Assembly: GCF_000183385.1 (NCBI RefSeq)
Contig: NC_014760.1
Location: 310,001-374,000 of the forward strand
Source of the DNA: Mycoplasmopsis bovis PG45
GTDB lineage: Bacteria > Bacillota_I > Bacilli_A > Mycoplasmatales > Metamycoplasmataceae
Length of the DNA stretch: 64,000 nucleotides
Direction of reading: 5' to 3'
Shown: positions 28,414-38,833 of the stretch, in pieces
Layout of the letters: every line of letters begins with the position of its first letter
Numbering within the stretch: the stretch's first letter is position 1
The notes under the pieces: generated by a model
Seen by the model: the letters and a program-made list of their open reading frames with translations, nothing else
Database searches by the model: none
Told to the model about the DNA's origin: nothing
Made by a program: the position numbers and the translations under genes

Positions 28414-29115
28414 TTATGCTAACTCTAAAGCTATTTTCATCATATTATTAAATGATGTTTGACGCTCTTCAGGAGTTGTTTCTTCGTGTGTAATTAAGTT
28501 ATCGCTAACTGTTAGTAAGCAAGCAGCTTGCTTTCCTAATTTTTCAGCATTTGTAAATAGCGCATAGCTTTCCATTTCCACACAAGCAGCTTGTGATTCA
28601 GCTATTCTTTCACTAAGGGGTACTGATGAGTAAAATACATCAGAAGAATGAGTTCTAGCTGTTTTCATTTCAATTCCTAGCTTTTCAGCAGATTTTTTAA
28701 TTTCTTCATTCAATGAAGCACTTGGGTAAGCCACAAATGAGTGGTCATTTAATACTAATTTTCTAAAAGCATTTGAATCAGCGTAAGCTGAATCAACTAA
28801 TACTGTGTCATATAATTTTAAGTCTTCTACATAGGCACCTGTAGAGCCAACTCTAATAATTTTGTCAACATCATAGAACTTAAACAATTCATAACTATAT
28901 ATACCAATTGATGGGCAACCCATTCCACTAGCAGCTATAGAAACTTTTTTGCCTTTGTATGTACCTGTATACATAAAAACGTTTCTAACTGTATTTACTA
29001 GTTCATATCCTTCATCTAAAAATGTTTCAGCAATATACTTTGCTCTTAAAGGGTCGCCAGGCATTAAAACTAATTTAGCAATTGATCCTTTTGGTGCATT
29101 TATGTGTGGTGTCAT
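28414..29115 (-). CDS. deoD: Purine nucleoside phosphorylase, DeoD type
   Basis: Splits purine (deoxy)nucleosides with phosphate. The 233-residue NP-1 family protein has MPGDPLRAKYIAE (phosphate site), RVGSTGAY and the base/ribose segment CVEMESYALF, and a late SDN (catalytic Asp of the DeoD type). AAGGAG precedes the ATG. It is the first gene of the deo operon. Confidence 0.97.
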   Translation of the reverse strand: MTPHINAPKGSIAKLVLMPGDPLRAKYIAETFLDEGYELVNTVRNVFMYTGTYKGKKVSIAASGMGCPSIGIYSYELFKFYDVDKIIRVGSTGAYVEDLKLYDTVLVDSAYADSNAFRKLVLNDHSFVAYPSASLNEEIKKSAEKLGIEMKTARTHSSDVFYSSVPLSERIAESQAACVEMESYALFTNAEKLGKQAACLLTVSDNLITHEETTPEERQTSFNNMMKIALELA

Positions 29116-29278
29116 ATTTTCTCCTTAATGCAATATTAAAATTTATGAATCTAATAAAAATCTGATTAAATGTGTGATTTATATTTTATTAGAGCCTACA
29201 TAATATGCTTTATTTTATAAATAAAACTATCATATATATTTTAACATAATGGGGGTGTGTTTCGCCTATATAAAAGCT

Positions 29279-29306
29279 TTGACAATGTGTAAATATTTGA
29301 TAAAAT
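29279..29306 (+). promoter_or_regulatory. Sigma-70-like promoter of the HAD gene
   Basis: A perfect TTGACA (29279-29284) with a 16-nt spacer and TAAAAT (29301-29306), about 95 nt before the ATG at 29401. A consensus -35 is rare in this window. The rest of 29116-29400 is A+T-rich with no gene. Confidence 0.65.
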
Positions 29307-29400
29307 AATTGTTTTATTTTCTATTGTTTTTTGCTATTTTTTATATTATTAAATGACACTTGTTAATATATATACTTTTTACAATAAATAAGGAGGGCAT

Positions 29401-30225
29401 ATGCTAAAAAAAGGCATTGTTTTTAGTGACGTGGATGGTACCATTTACTCACGTGATAATTATGTATCTAATTTCAATCTAGATATTATTAAGTCATATC
29501 AAATAAGCTTCAATATAGCAACTGGTAACCCTATTTGCCCTAGAATGTTAAAATTAGCAAAACTTACCGATGCTGACTATATTATTGGCTCATCTGGAGC
29601 ACAAATTTATGACTATAAAAACAGTAAATTTGTTAAGGAAGACTACATTGATGCTGATGTGGTTAAACAAATATTTAAGATTTTTTGAGAACAAAATATT
29701 CCAGCAGCGGCTTGGTCAAGTCATATTTTTTATGCTTTTAGAGAAAATGAAAAAGAGTTTCTAAATAAGATTTATTACAGATATGAAAGTTTTGACCAAT
29801 TCACTATGTACAAAGGCGAATCAGACATAAAGCCAATAGCTAAAATGGAAGTGTATTTTGAAGACTTTGACAAAATTGATGAGCTTATGGCTGAGCTTTC
29901 AAAACTAAAATGTAAGTTAATTAAAACACATATGAATTTAGAAATATTACCAATAAAAGAATCTAAAGGTAATGCAATTATGTGAATTCTTGATAATCTA
30001 CTAAAAGATTATAGCACTGATGAAATTATGGTCATAGGTGACAGCGAAAATGACTTTAGTATGTTCAAAAAGTTTAATTATTCATATGTTATGGATAATG
30101 CAAAGGACGAAGTTAAGAAGAGAGCTAACTTTGTGACTAAAGATGTGCAAGAACACGGTCTAGGACATGCAATTTTGGACTATATGCAGAAATTCCAAGG
30201 CAACTTAAATAAAAAAGAAGAATAA
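29401..30225 (+). CDS. Cof-type HAD phosphatase
   Basis: A 274-residue HAD IIB hydrolase with intact motif I (SDVDGTIYS), motif II (ATGN), a Lys near ESKGNA and motif IV (IGDSENDFSMF). Relatives dephosphorylate sugar phosphates, FMN or nucleotides; the substrate cannot be told. UGA Trp at 29686 and 29981 keep the frame open. GGAGG precedes the ATG. In contrast to the gene at 3695-4750, all catalytic residues are present. Confidence 0.9.
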
Positions 30226-30231
30226 TAGTTG

Positions 30232-30272
30232 GCCATTTTTGCCTATTTTATAGGCAATATGGCTTTTTTAAA
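30232..30272 (+). terminator. Terminator after the HAD gene
   Basis: Nested stems GCCAT/ATGGC and GCCTAT/ATAGGC, then a T run. Confidence 0.85.
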
Positions 30273-30336
30273 ATTTATGAAATATTAATCTTATTAATAT
30301 TTTGTTAAAATTTTGAAAGTAATAAGGCGGTGTTAT

Positions 30337-31605
30337 ATGGCTAAATTTATTGATGAGATTAAATTGACTTTAATAGCAGGAAAAGGTGGAGACGGAATTA
30401 TTTCTTTCAGAAGGGAAGCTCATGTTGATAAGGGTGGCCCTGATGGCGGTGATGGTGGTAAAGGCGGAAACATCTATTTTGTAGGTGATAAAGGCAAGAA
30501 TACTTTACTTTCACTTTACGGAAATAAGCAAATTAGTGCAGAAGATGGCATTAATGGCGGACCTAAAAATCTTTATGGCGCAACTGGCAAAAGCACATAT
30601 GTAAAAGTTCCAATTGGCACAATGGTGTATAAAAATAATAAATTGGTTGCTGATATAGTAGAAGAAAAAGAATATTTAGTTGCTCAAGGCGGAATAGGTG
30701 GCAGAGGTAATGCTAAATTTAAAAGTAGCAGAAATACTGCACCAAGAATTTGTGAAAATGGAACACCTGGTGAAAAGTATTTAGCTCATATTGTGCTTAA
30801 AGTAATGTCTGATGTTGGTATTATAGGAAAACCTAGTGCTGGTAAAAGTACATTACTTAGTGCTATATCAAATGCCAAAGCCAAAATTGCTGAGTATGAA
30901 TTTACTACATTAGTTCCTCAATTAGGTTTAGTTAAATATCACGATCATTCTTTTACAGTAGCAGACTTACCTGGATTAATTAAGGGTGCTTCAGAAGGAA
31001 AAGGTCTAGGAATTCAATTCTTAAGACACATTGAAAGGTGCAGAGTTGTTGTGCAAATAATTGACTTTGGTTCTGATGAAAAAGACCCAATCGAAGACTT
31101 TGAAGTAATTAATAAAGAATTAGAAGAATACAGCAAGAAATTAGCAAGTAAAGCCAAAGTAGTTGTTGCTAATAAGTCTGATTTACAGGGTTTTCGGGTA
31201 AGAGTTGATGCTTTTAAGGCTAAATATCCTGATGTTGATGTTGTTGAAATAAGCGCTATTGAACGAAGTAATTTAGATGAATTAAAAGGCAAAATTTGGA
31301 AAGTATTAGAAGAGACTAAGATGGCTCCAACTGAAGAAGATGATGAAGAAGAATCAGTTGTTGAAATTAAATTAGAAGAAGATTATAAAATATCAAATCC
31401 ATATGCAGGATTTTTTGAAATTACTGGCCCTAAAATAGAGCAAATATATCACAAAATTCCGTTAGTTAGCTATGATAACTTAATACGATTCAATACAATG
31501 CTTAAAAAAATAGGTGTTTGAGATGATTTGCTTAAGTATGACATAAAGCCGGGTGATACTGTCAGAATCCTAGAGTATGAGTTTGAGTGAGATGGAGAAT
31601 TTTAA
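30337..31605 (+). CDS. obg: GTPase ObgE/CgtA
   Basis: Essential ribosome-associated GTPase of 50S assembly, 422 residues. The Gly-rich Obg fold is at residues 1-155 (GGPDGGDGGKGGNIYFV), the G domain has G1 GKPSAGKST, DLPGLIKGASEGKGLG (G3), NKSD (G4) and SAIE (G5), and the C-terminal OCT domain ends KPGDTVRILEYEFEWDGEF. An in-frame TTG 24 nt upstream was rejected in favour of the ATG with AAGGCGG. It lies downstream of the HAD gene. Confidence 0.96.
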
Positions 31606-31640
31606 GTCTAATTGGTCTGTTTTATAGGCAAATATAAAAA

Positions 31641-31670
31641 AGCAGCATGTGCAATACATGTTGCTTTTTC
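31641..31670. terminator. Bidirectional terminator, obg / lipoprotein operon
   Basis: AGCAGCATGT (31641-31650) pairs with ACATGTTGCT (31656-31665); A and T runs lie on either side. It ends obg and the leftward seven-gene operon. Confidence 0.9.
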
Positions 31671-31674
31671 AATG

Positions 31675-33213
31675 TTAATTAAGTTTAGATATTTTTTGGC
31701 CTAAGTTGATTTTTTCCATAAACTTTTTAGCCACTTCTAATTGTTCTGCTTTAGACTGCCTGAGCTCTTCTTCGGTCTTCTTTTGCTCTTCTTCTTTTTC
31801 TTTTATTTGATTTTGCAAGCTTTTCTTTTTGCCTTCATCTGAAGCAGTTTCTAGCTCTTTTTTAAGATTGGCAATTTCAGTTTTTAGCTCTTCAATAGTA
31901 GTTACAGCAGGCTTTAATTTGCTATATTCAACTATTTCTTCATAATTAGAAATCATATCAAGATCTTTTATTTCATCAACTCATTTATCAAATTGAGTTG
32001 GCAAGTACTGATCCTGTGGACTAACAGTAACCTTTTTATCTTGGTTATCTAAGTTAAAGTCCTTGATGATATCATAAATTTTGTAGCTTGACTTTTTATT
32101 AGGTTCTGCTGGATTTTCTAACACTTCTAGGAAATATTTGAAATCATACTTCTTAGTTTTTTCATTTTTTACTAATCTAGCTGATATGTAAGTCGGGACA
32201 CGTCAACCATTGATAAATAAAATGTCTTGAATTAATTTAACAATTTGAATTGAAGTAGTACCATAATTTTTCATAGTATCGTAGTACTTTTCAAACCTTT
32301 TTTTGTCATTTTCATTTTCTTGTCTAAAGTCTTTTTTAGTAATTCCAGATAATAAGTTTGAATTCTTTTCTAAAAACTCAGAAGTATTAGCAATAAATTC
32401 TTTTCATTTTTCACTATCTGGTTCAATTTCACGTTTAAATAAAGGAACAGGATCTAAAATTTTCTCGTTATATGAAAGGTCATAGTTTCTTAGGAAGTTA
32501 ATAGGCGGAAGCGCTAGTAAATAGCCATATTCATAGTTGTTTTTGTTAATTCTAATTTTATTATCTTTGTAGAATTGAAGCACATGTTGTATAACTTCTG
32601 AAGGCTTTTTATTGTTTTTATCAGCTTCTTCTACAAATGAAATAAATTTGTCTGAGTAGTAATTGAAGGTTTGTGCATATGATTTAACTAATGAATTAAA
32701 TTCAGATAATGATGAACCGTAAGCGTTAGCATTATTCTGTGTAACCAATTTATCTTCAATTGCTAAAAATGTTGATAAGTATGGTGTGCCATCAAAATAA
32801 CCTCTTAAAATAGCCTTTAAGTCTTCATTATGCACTTTTGAACCAACAAGTGAAGTTAAGTTTCTAAACGTAATTGTTAAGGACTTTACATCATTTGCAA
32901 AATATAAGTATTTAGTTTCTGCAATTTCTTTGTGAAGTTGATCTTTGATGCTTTCGATGTTACTTGCTCTAGTGTCATATTCATTTTTCTTATTTGAATC
33001 AGTTTGCTTAGAAGCTAAATCTTTTAAATACGCAATACGTGAGTCTATGTGTTTTTTATTATGTTCTTTAGATACTGGATTTGTTTTTAAAAACTCTTTA
33101 GCAAGCAATATGCTAGGACTTAATGTGTGAATACAACTAGCTGAAACAATTGGCAGAGTAAAAGCTGAAACAGATGAAGAAATTAATAATATTTTTTTAA
33201 ATTTATTTTTCAT
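31675..33213 (-). CDS. Coiled-coil lipoprotein, last gene of the nuclease/ABC operon
   Basis: A 512-residue predicted surface lipoprotein with a signal MKNKFKKILLISSSVSAF and lipobox VSASC (Cys about 27). The frame is continuous through several UGA Trp codons between 31957 and 32403. The last about 90 residues are a strong Glu/Lys heptad-like coiled coil (IEELKTEIANLKKELE). No enzymatic motif recognised. It follows a small membrane protein by 7 nt and ends the operon, so it may be an accessory of the transporter or nuclease; this is inference from position. Confidence 0.85.
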
Positions 33214-33220
33214 AATTCCC

Positions 33221-33499
33221 CTATAAAATAGCCTTGTAGTTTCAACTCTTTATTCCTGCATATGTAATAAAAACACCAATTGACAATATTATTATTGAAA
33301 CAGCAACACCAGCAATTGAATAAGACATTTGATATCTAGCTTGCGCAACAACATTAACATCTAAAGCCACATAGTTGTTTATATCAATAATAAATAATGC
33401 ATTGTGGATTATTATTGAACAGTAGATAATGCACACTAAGGCTAATAATGCAAGAATTGATCATACAATTGTAAGGCTTTTAATTTTGACTTTTTTCAT
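33221..33499 (-). CDS. Small two-helix membrane protein
   Basis: A 92-residue protein starting MKKVKIKSLTIVWSILALLA, with UGA Trp at about residue 13 and another near the C-terminus. Two hydrophobic segments (about 9-32 and 57-84) flank a short polar stretch. No family recognised. It lies 15 nt after the second permease and 7 nt before the coiled-coil lipoprotein in the same orientation, so it probably belongs to the transporter operon. Confidence 0.75.
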
Positions 33500-33514
33500 T
33501 GTAATATCCTTTCA

Positions 33515-34498
33515 TTAACCTTTAATAGCACTACCTTGTCTAGAAATAGAAGACATAATTTTCTTTCTAAAGATAAAGTAAAACACGAACATTGGTAAAA
33601 TAACCAGCACAGCACCAGCCATCTTAACATTTTGGTGAATTCTAGTAACATTGTCTATATTTTCACGTCCAACTTGGAATAATCAAACTGACATAATTTC
33701 ATAGTTACTGCCTGTAAATAGCAATGCAGGTCATAAATATGAGTTTCATGATGCTAATGTGGTAAGAATAACAATTGTTAATGTTGTAGGTTGTACCATT
33801 GGCATAGCTATTTTAAATAAATACCTAGCTCCAACAGCACCATCAACCATAGCAACTTCTTTAATTCTGCCTGGAATTGCTTCAAAAGCATTTCTAAACA
33901 TTAGAGCATTGAATATTGAAGCCACAAATGGCAAGGCTATCATTGCGATAGCACCCATAAAACTTTTAAGCACACCAAATTGATTATCTAATGAAATAAC
34001 AACTTTATATTGACCGAAAAGCAACGCAACTTCTGGAAGCACTAACAGAGAGATAAAAAATCCTCACATAAATTCCTTGCCTCTTCACTTTTTAAGTGAA
34101 AAAGCATATCCACAAAGCATTGTCACAAATATTTTTAAAACAATTGAAAATATTACGTTAGCAAATGTTAGCCAAAAGGCATATCAGTAACCTTTACTGT
34201 CTTTACTACCGTGAGAAGCCTCAATGTAGTTTTGTCACTCTCATGATTTAGGCCAGAAGCTGAAGTGACTTTGTAACTCCTCAGCCTGTTCTTTAGGCAT
34301 AACTGAAATAGTTAACATATAGAAAAATGGGAAGAGAACAATAGCAGCAAAAAACACTAGAACAGCAATTTTAAGAAATGACCAAGTAACTAACGAAGCA
34401 ACAGAATTATCCCTTACTTGATTGGCAGTAGTGTCTTTATTCTTTCTTAGTTTGATATTCGACCATCACTGGCGAATTCTTAATTTTGTTCCAAACAT
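33515..34498 (-). CDS. ABC transporter permease, MalG/UgpE type
   Basis: A 327-residue multi-spanning permease of the carbohydrate-type (CUT1) class. The cytoplasmic EAA loop that docks on the ATPase reads KEVAMVDGAVGARYLFKIAMP. The C-terminus ends QGSAIKG, common in MalG-like proteins. The N-terminal half contains several UGA Trp codons. The ATG at 34498 has AGGAG upstream and lies inside the previous permease gene (62-nt overlap). The cargo is not given by the sequence; the operon context points to nucleic-acid breakdown products rather than sugar. Confidence 0.85.
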
Positions 34499-35504
34499 TT
34501 GATTCTCCTAAGTTAATTGATGCATGTATTACTGCGTTGAATCCTCTTCTAATAATTAATGAGTATGTAAATCCAATTACAAAAAGCATAATAGCAGATG
34601 CTGAAGCTAGAGCATCTTTACCTTCTTTTGTCATATGGTACACATAAAGCATTAATGATGAAGCACCATTATTAATTGCATCTAGAGGCCTGTTGTTAAA
34701 TAGAGCAAGTGGGAATACTTTAATCCCATTAATAATACCCATAGTAATTAAGAATGTTGTTGTTGATTTAATTGATGGAAGAGTGATTGTAAAGAATTGT
34801 TTAATACCTCCAATTCCATCAATTGAGGCTGATTTATAGAGATTTTTGTCAACAGAAAGCATTGCTGTTGTAAAAATCAAAACATTAAATGCAAGCCCAG
34901 ATCATATACCATGAACCAATAATGGGAATAATGCTTCAAAAGCGAATGCATCGCCCTTTTCTAATCAAGGAACCTTGATGTTGAAAATAGTGTTAAACAT
35001 ACCATTAGGTGCAAAAAATTGAATAAATGATAATGAAACAGCAACAGCATTAGTCATATATGGTAGGAAGAAGATGCTTTGTCATATTCCTCTGGCTCAT
35101 TTACGATAAACACTAGCTATACACGATGATATAAGTAGTGATATAATCATAACAAATGGTAAAACTATAAGTCCATACATTAAGGCATTTCTTACACCAA
35201 CTGCATATGCTTGATCAGCCAATAAGTCAGAAAAGTTTTTAAATGTAAATTCGCTTATACCATCGTCATTTTTAACAAAGAAAGCTGATTGTAAGTTAAT
35301 AATAAATGGCACAATAGTGAAAGTTAGCAAAATAATTATTGTTGGCAAAAGCATTGATAAAGGTTTTCAAGCAGGCGTTCTTTTGTCAACTACTGATTCA
35401 GAAAGAGATTGCAATTTTTTATTTGCCTGCTTATTCATAGCCACTTTGGACAAAGCCGGTGACTTATGAGAAAGCTTAGCCCAGAAACTATTTTTTAATT
35501 TCAT
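34437..35504 (-). CDS. ABC transporter permease, MalF/UgpA type
   Basis: A 355-residue permease partner. After a polar N-terminus of about 55 residues come hydrophobic segments beginning MLLPTIIILLTFTIVPF; the EAA loop reads YKSASIDGIGGIKQFFTITLP. UGA Trp codons split the frame under the standard code. It overlaps the upstream ATPase gene by 17 nt and the downstream permease by 62 nt, which argues for coupled translation. Confidence 0.85.
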
Positions 35505-37590
35505 ACTCTACTCTTTCATCATTTGCTTTGTCAAATATGTGAAGCCTGTTAGTTGGTAGATTGAAGTAAATTTTGTCTCCAACGTTGTACTCATAGTCAT
35601 TTGAGACCAAGAAGTTAACGTCACCAGCTTCAGAAACTTCAACAATTAATTTGCTTTCTTTACCGAAGTTTTCAACAGCTTTAACTAATCCAAAGTAATT
35701 AGCATCTGCGCTTGATTTTACAATATCAAAGTCTTCGGCTCTTACCCCTACATTACAGGTAAATTGGTCATATTCATAAAATGTAATGCCGTCAACTGGT
35801 TTGCCTAATACGCTAAGTTTTCCGTTTTCATATTTACCTGGGAATAGTCCCATTTCAGGCATACCCAAGAAACGAGCCACAAATTTATTTTTAGGTCTAT
35901 TATATAGTTCTAATGGTGAGCCTAGTTGTTGAACTTTTGATGTTGACATACATACAACAATATCACTAATAGACATAGCTTCTTCTTGGTCGTGAGTAAC
36001 AAAAACTGTTGTAATACCAAGATTTCTTTGAATTTGTCTAATTCATTGTCTTGTTGATATACGTAATTTAGCATCAAGGTTTGAAAGCGGTTCATCCATT
36101 AATAAAATGTCAGGCTTTTTAACAATAGCACGGGCGATAGCAACACGTTGTTGTTGACCACCTGAAAGTCTTGTAGGTTTCTTTTGCAAAATAGGAAGAA
36201 TTTCAACTCTTTTAGCAACTTCCATAACTTCATTAAAAATAGCTTTTTTAATTGAAATTATGTCTTTTGAAAGTTCATAAATTTCATCTCTTTGTGCTTC
36301 GGACAAATTAGCATTTTTATGCTCATTGTCATCTTTCATAACTTCATCAAGATTATATTTAGCATAAATTTCATCAGCAAAAGATTTAAAAATCTTATAG
36401 GCAACAAAACGCATATGTTTGAAGTTGTGCTTTAATCTTTTTAAGTCTTCCTTGTTATTAGCCTTTAACTCTTTGTTAGCTATTTTAGCTTCTTTAAGCG
36501 CTTCTTTAGCTTTAGCTACTTCTTGCTCTCCGTTTTCAATAGCTTTTAGTGTGTTCATACAATATTTGTAGTATAAACTTGCTTTAAGAAGTTTGTTTTC
36601 GACTTTTAAAAGCTCATATTGATCTTTTTCTGAATAGACCTTTCAATCTAGAGTTGATATATCAGAAATAACCTCTTGTAAATTATGATACTTTTCAGTA
36701 GCTTCATCTACATTAGCAACTTTTTTGTATGAAAGCAATTGAGTATCAAGATTAGCTAAAAATTCACACTTAGGATATTCTGACTCATTTTTAAGATCAT
36801 TATTAAGCTTAAGTAAATTGAAATGTTTTTTAATATTGTCTTTTTTAAGCTTGTATGACTTTTTCAAGCTGTTAAATGCTTTTAAAATTGTTTTTGAAAT
36901 TGTAGCCAACTCCCCTTCATAGTGGATTTTAGCTAATTTATAATCAGTTTTTGCTTTTTCAATAATTTTATTGTTTTTGACCACAAAATTATTAAGTTCA
37001 TAATCAACTTCTTTATCAATATTAGTATAAATATTTCATAAATCATTGATTTTGTTAATCTCTTCATCAGAAGCACCAAGACTTTTTAAATACAAGTTTT
37101 TGATTTTGATAATTGCACTATTTTTTTTGTCAATTGCCTTATTTTGTCACTTAATATCATTTTTTAATGGGAATGCGATGTTATCAAAAACACTCATATG
37201 TGGATAAAGTGCATAGTTTTGGAAAACAAAACCTAATTTTCTTTGCTGAGGCGATAAATTAGTCACGTCTTTACCATTAAAGTATACGTTACCACTAGTT
37301 ATTGTTAGTAGCCCACTTATAGCATTAAGTGTTGTAGTTTTGCCACTACCAGAAGGACCTAAAAGGGTAACTAACTTACCATTAGGAATTTTAAAACTTA
37401 CATTATCAACAGCCAATGTTTCGCCGAAGTCAATGATTACATTTTTTAATTCAATTGCAGGAATTTCTTCTGCATTTTTATCTGAATTAAGTATTTTTGC
37501 CGAGAGTCTATCATATTCAGCTATATCATTATCAGTGACTTTTGCTGTTGATAATTTAACATTATCAATAAGTTTTTTTAGTCAAATCAT
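35488..37590 (-). CDS. ABC transporter ATPase with a large helical insert
   Basis: A 700-residue ATPase of the MalK/UgpC/MsmK class. Walker [10 protein letters not shown] is at 78-86, the Q-loop Gln at 124, signature LSGGQQQRV at 475-483, Walker [13 protein letters not shown] just after, then an H-loop region (VTHDQ) and a C-terminal TOBE-like regulatory part. In relatives the Q-loop and signature are about 50 residues apart; here the gap is about 350. The extra about 300 residues are Lys/Glu/Asn-rich and look like long coiled coils. I checked the lines between the pieces and saw no TAA or TAG in frame. Mycoplasma UgpC-like proteins are known to be enlarged. It follows the nuclease lipoprotein by 8 nt. 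Confidence 0.88.
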
Positions 37591-37598
37591 ATGGTTCC

Positions 37599-38783
37599 TT
37601 ATTTATTTTTGTATGAATCATCAATTAAATTAATGCCTTCAATGTTGTACAGATTTGTAGGAGAGTGTTTATCTAGCAATGTTCATTTTCCATTAGGCTT
37701 CATTTTGTAAATGTTAGATTGAATTCAGTATGGCAATGCAAATGTTTTAAAGAATCCTTTTTTGTTGGTTTTAGCATATTCTAATGCTTCACCTAAACGA
37801 AGCAAGGCATAATGCTCTCAGTAAACTGGATTTTTTACAAAACTAAATGCCAAAGTTACATTGTCATAATATGGTAAAGTTAATCCAGAACGAGTTATTT
37901 CAACTGAATATAGATATTGATATTTGTCTCCAAAAAATACATCGCCAACTATTCTTCCGTATGCATCTTTAGAATCGCCATAAACTCTAACTTTTGAGCC
38001 CTTTGGTAAAGCTTCTTCAGCAAATTTAGATGAAAGTAATGCATAGTTGTGTTCTAGATTACTGCTTTTAATTCCACCCACAAATTTTTCAGGTGTATCA
38101 ACGCCAGAAATTCTTATTTTAGTTTCATCACCTACTTTAACATTCTGATTTAAAGGATCAACACTAGTAACTTTAACTACAGGTGTATCACCATCGCTTC
38201 ATTTAACTATTTCTGCATCAAAATATTTAGCCTTCAATTTGTCTCAATCTATGTTTTTAAATTCAAAAGCACTGGCTTTGTTACTTTCGAAACTGTTATA
38301 AACTGAATTAAGCGAATGTAAAATAAATTTGTCATTTTTAATGCTAAGTTTTTTCTCTCAGCCATCTACTAACTCAACAGTGTTTTCAACAGGGTCTTTG
38401 TAAATGATTTTAAATTCCAAATTTATTTCAGCACTAACTTCTTTATCCTTATCAAGAGGCACAACTGTATTTTCATCAATTGATGGTGGAGTTAAAGAAT
38501 AAATTTTTAAAAAGTAATCTTTTTCACCAGGTATTTCAAAGGTAGTTCCTTTTGTATAATCTACACTATTTAAATTTACAGAATTTGCCTTTTTAAAAAC
38601 TCTTTTTTCAGAAGAATTAAGTTTTTTTATATCGAAATTATCTGGAAGATGCACTTCTGCAACTTCTTTTGCCTTAATTGTACCATTTTCACATGAAGCC
38701 GAAATTACTGGCAAAAATGCTGAGGCACTTGTTAAAACAATCAATGTGTGCTTTATATTTCTCTTCATTTTTTTAATATCCAT
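37599..38783 (-). CDS. Membrane thermonuclease (SNase-family) lipoprotein
   Basis: A 394-residue surface lipoprotein with signal and lipobox VISASC (Cys about 30). The C-terminal half is a staphylococcal-nuclease domain: SDGDTPVVKV, then RISGVDTPE with Arg224 and Glu232, then DAYGR with Arg277. Spacing (8 and 45 residues) matches Arg35, Glu43 and Arg87 of the S. aureus enzyme, so all three catalytic residues are present. It should cut extracellular DNA/RNA in a calcium-dependent way. It lies between the solute-binding-like lipoprotein and the ABC ATPase. A similar nuclease (mhp379) in an ABC operon is described in M. hyopneumoniae. Confidence 0.9.
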
Positions 38784-38833
38784 TTCATTAAATAAACCAG
38801 TTTCCTGGTTTATTTACAAATTGATTTAGATTC

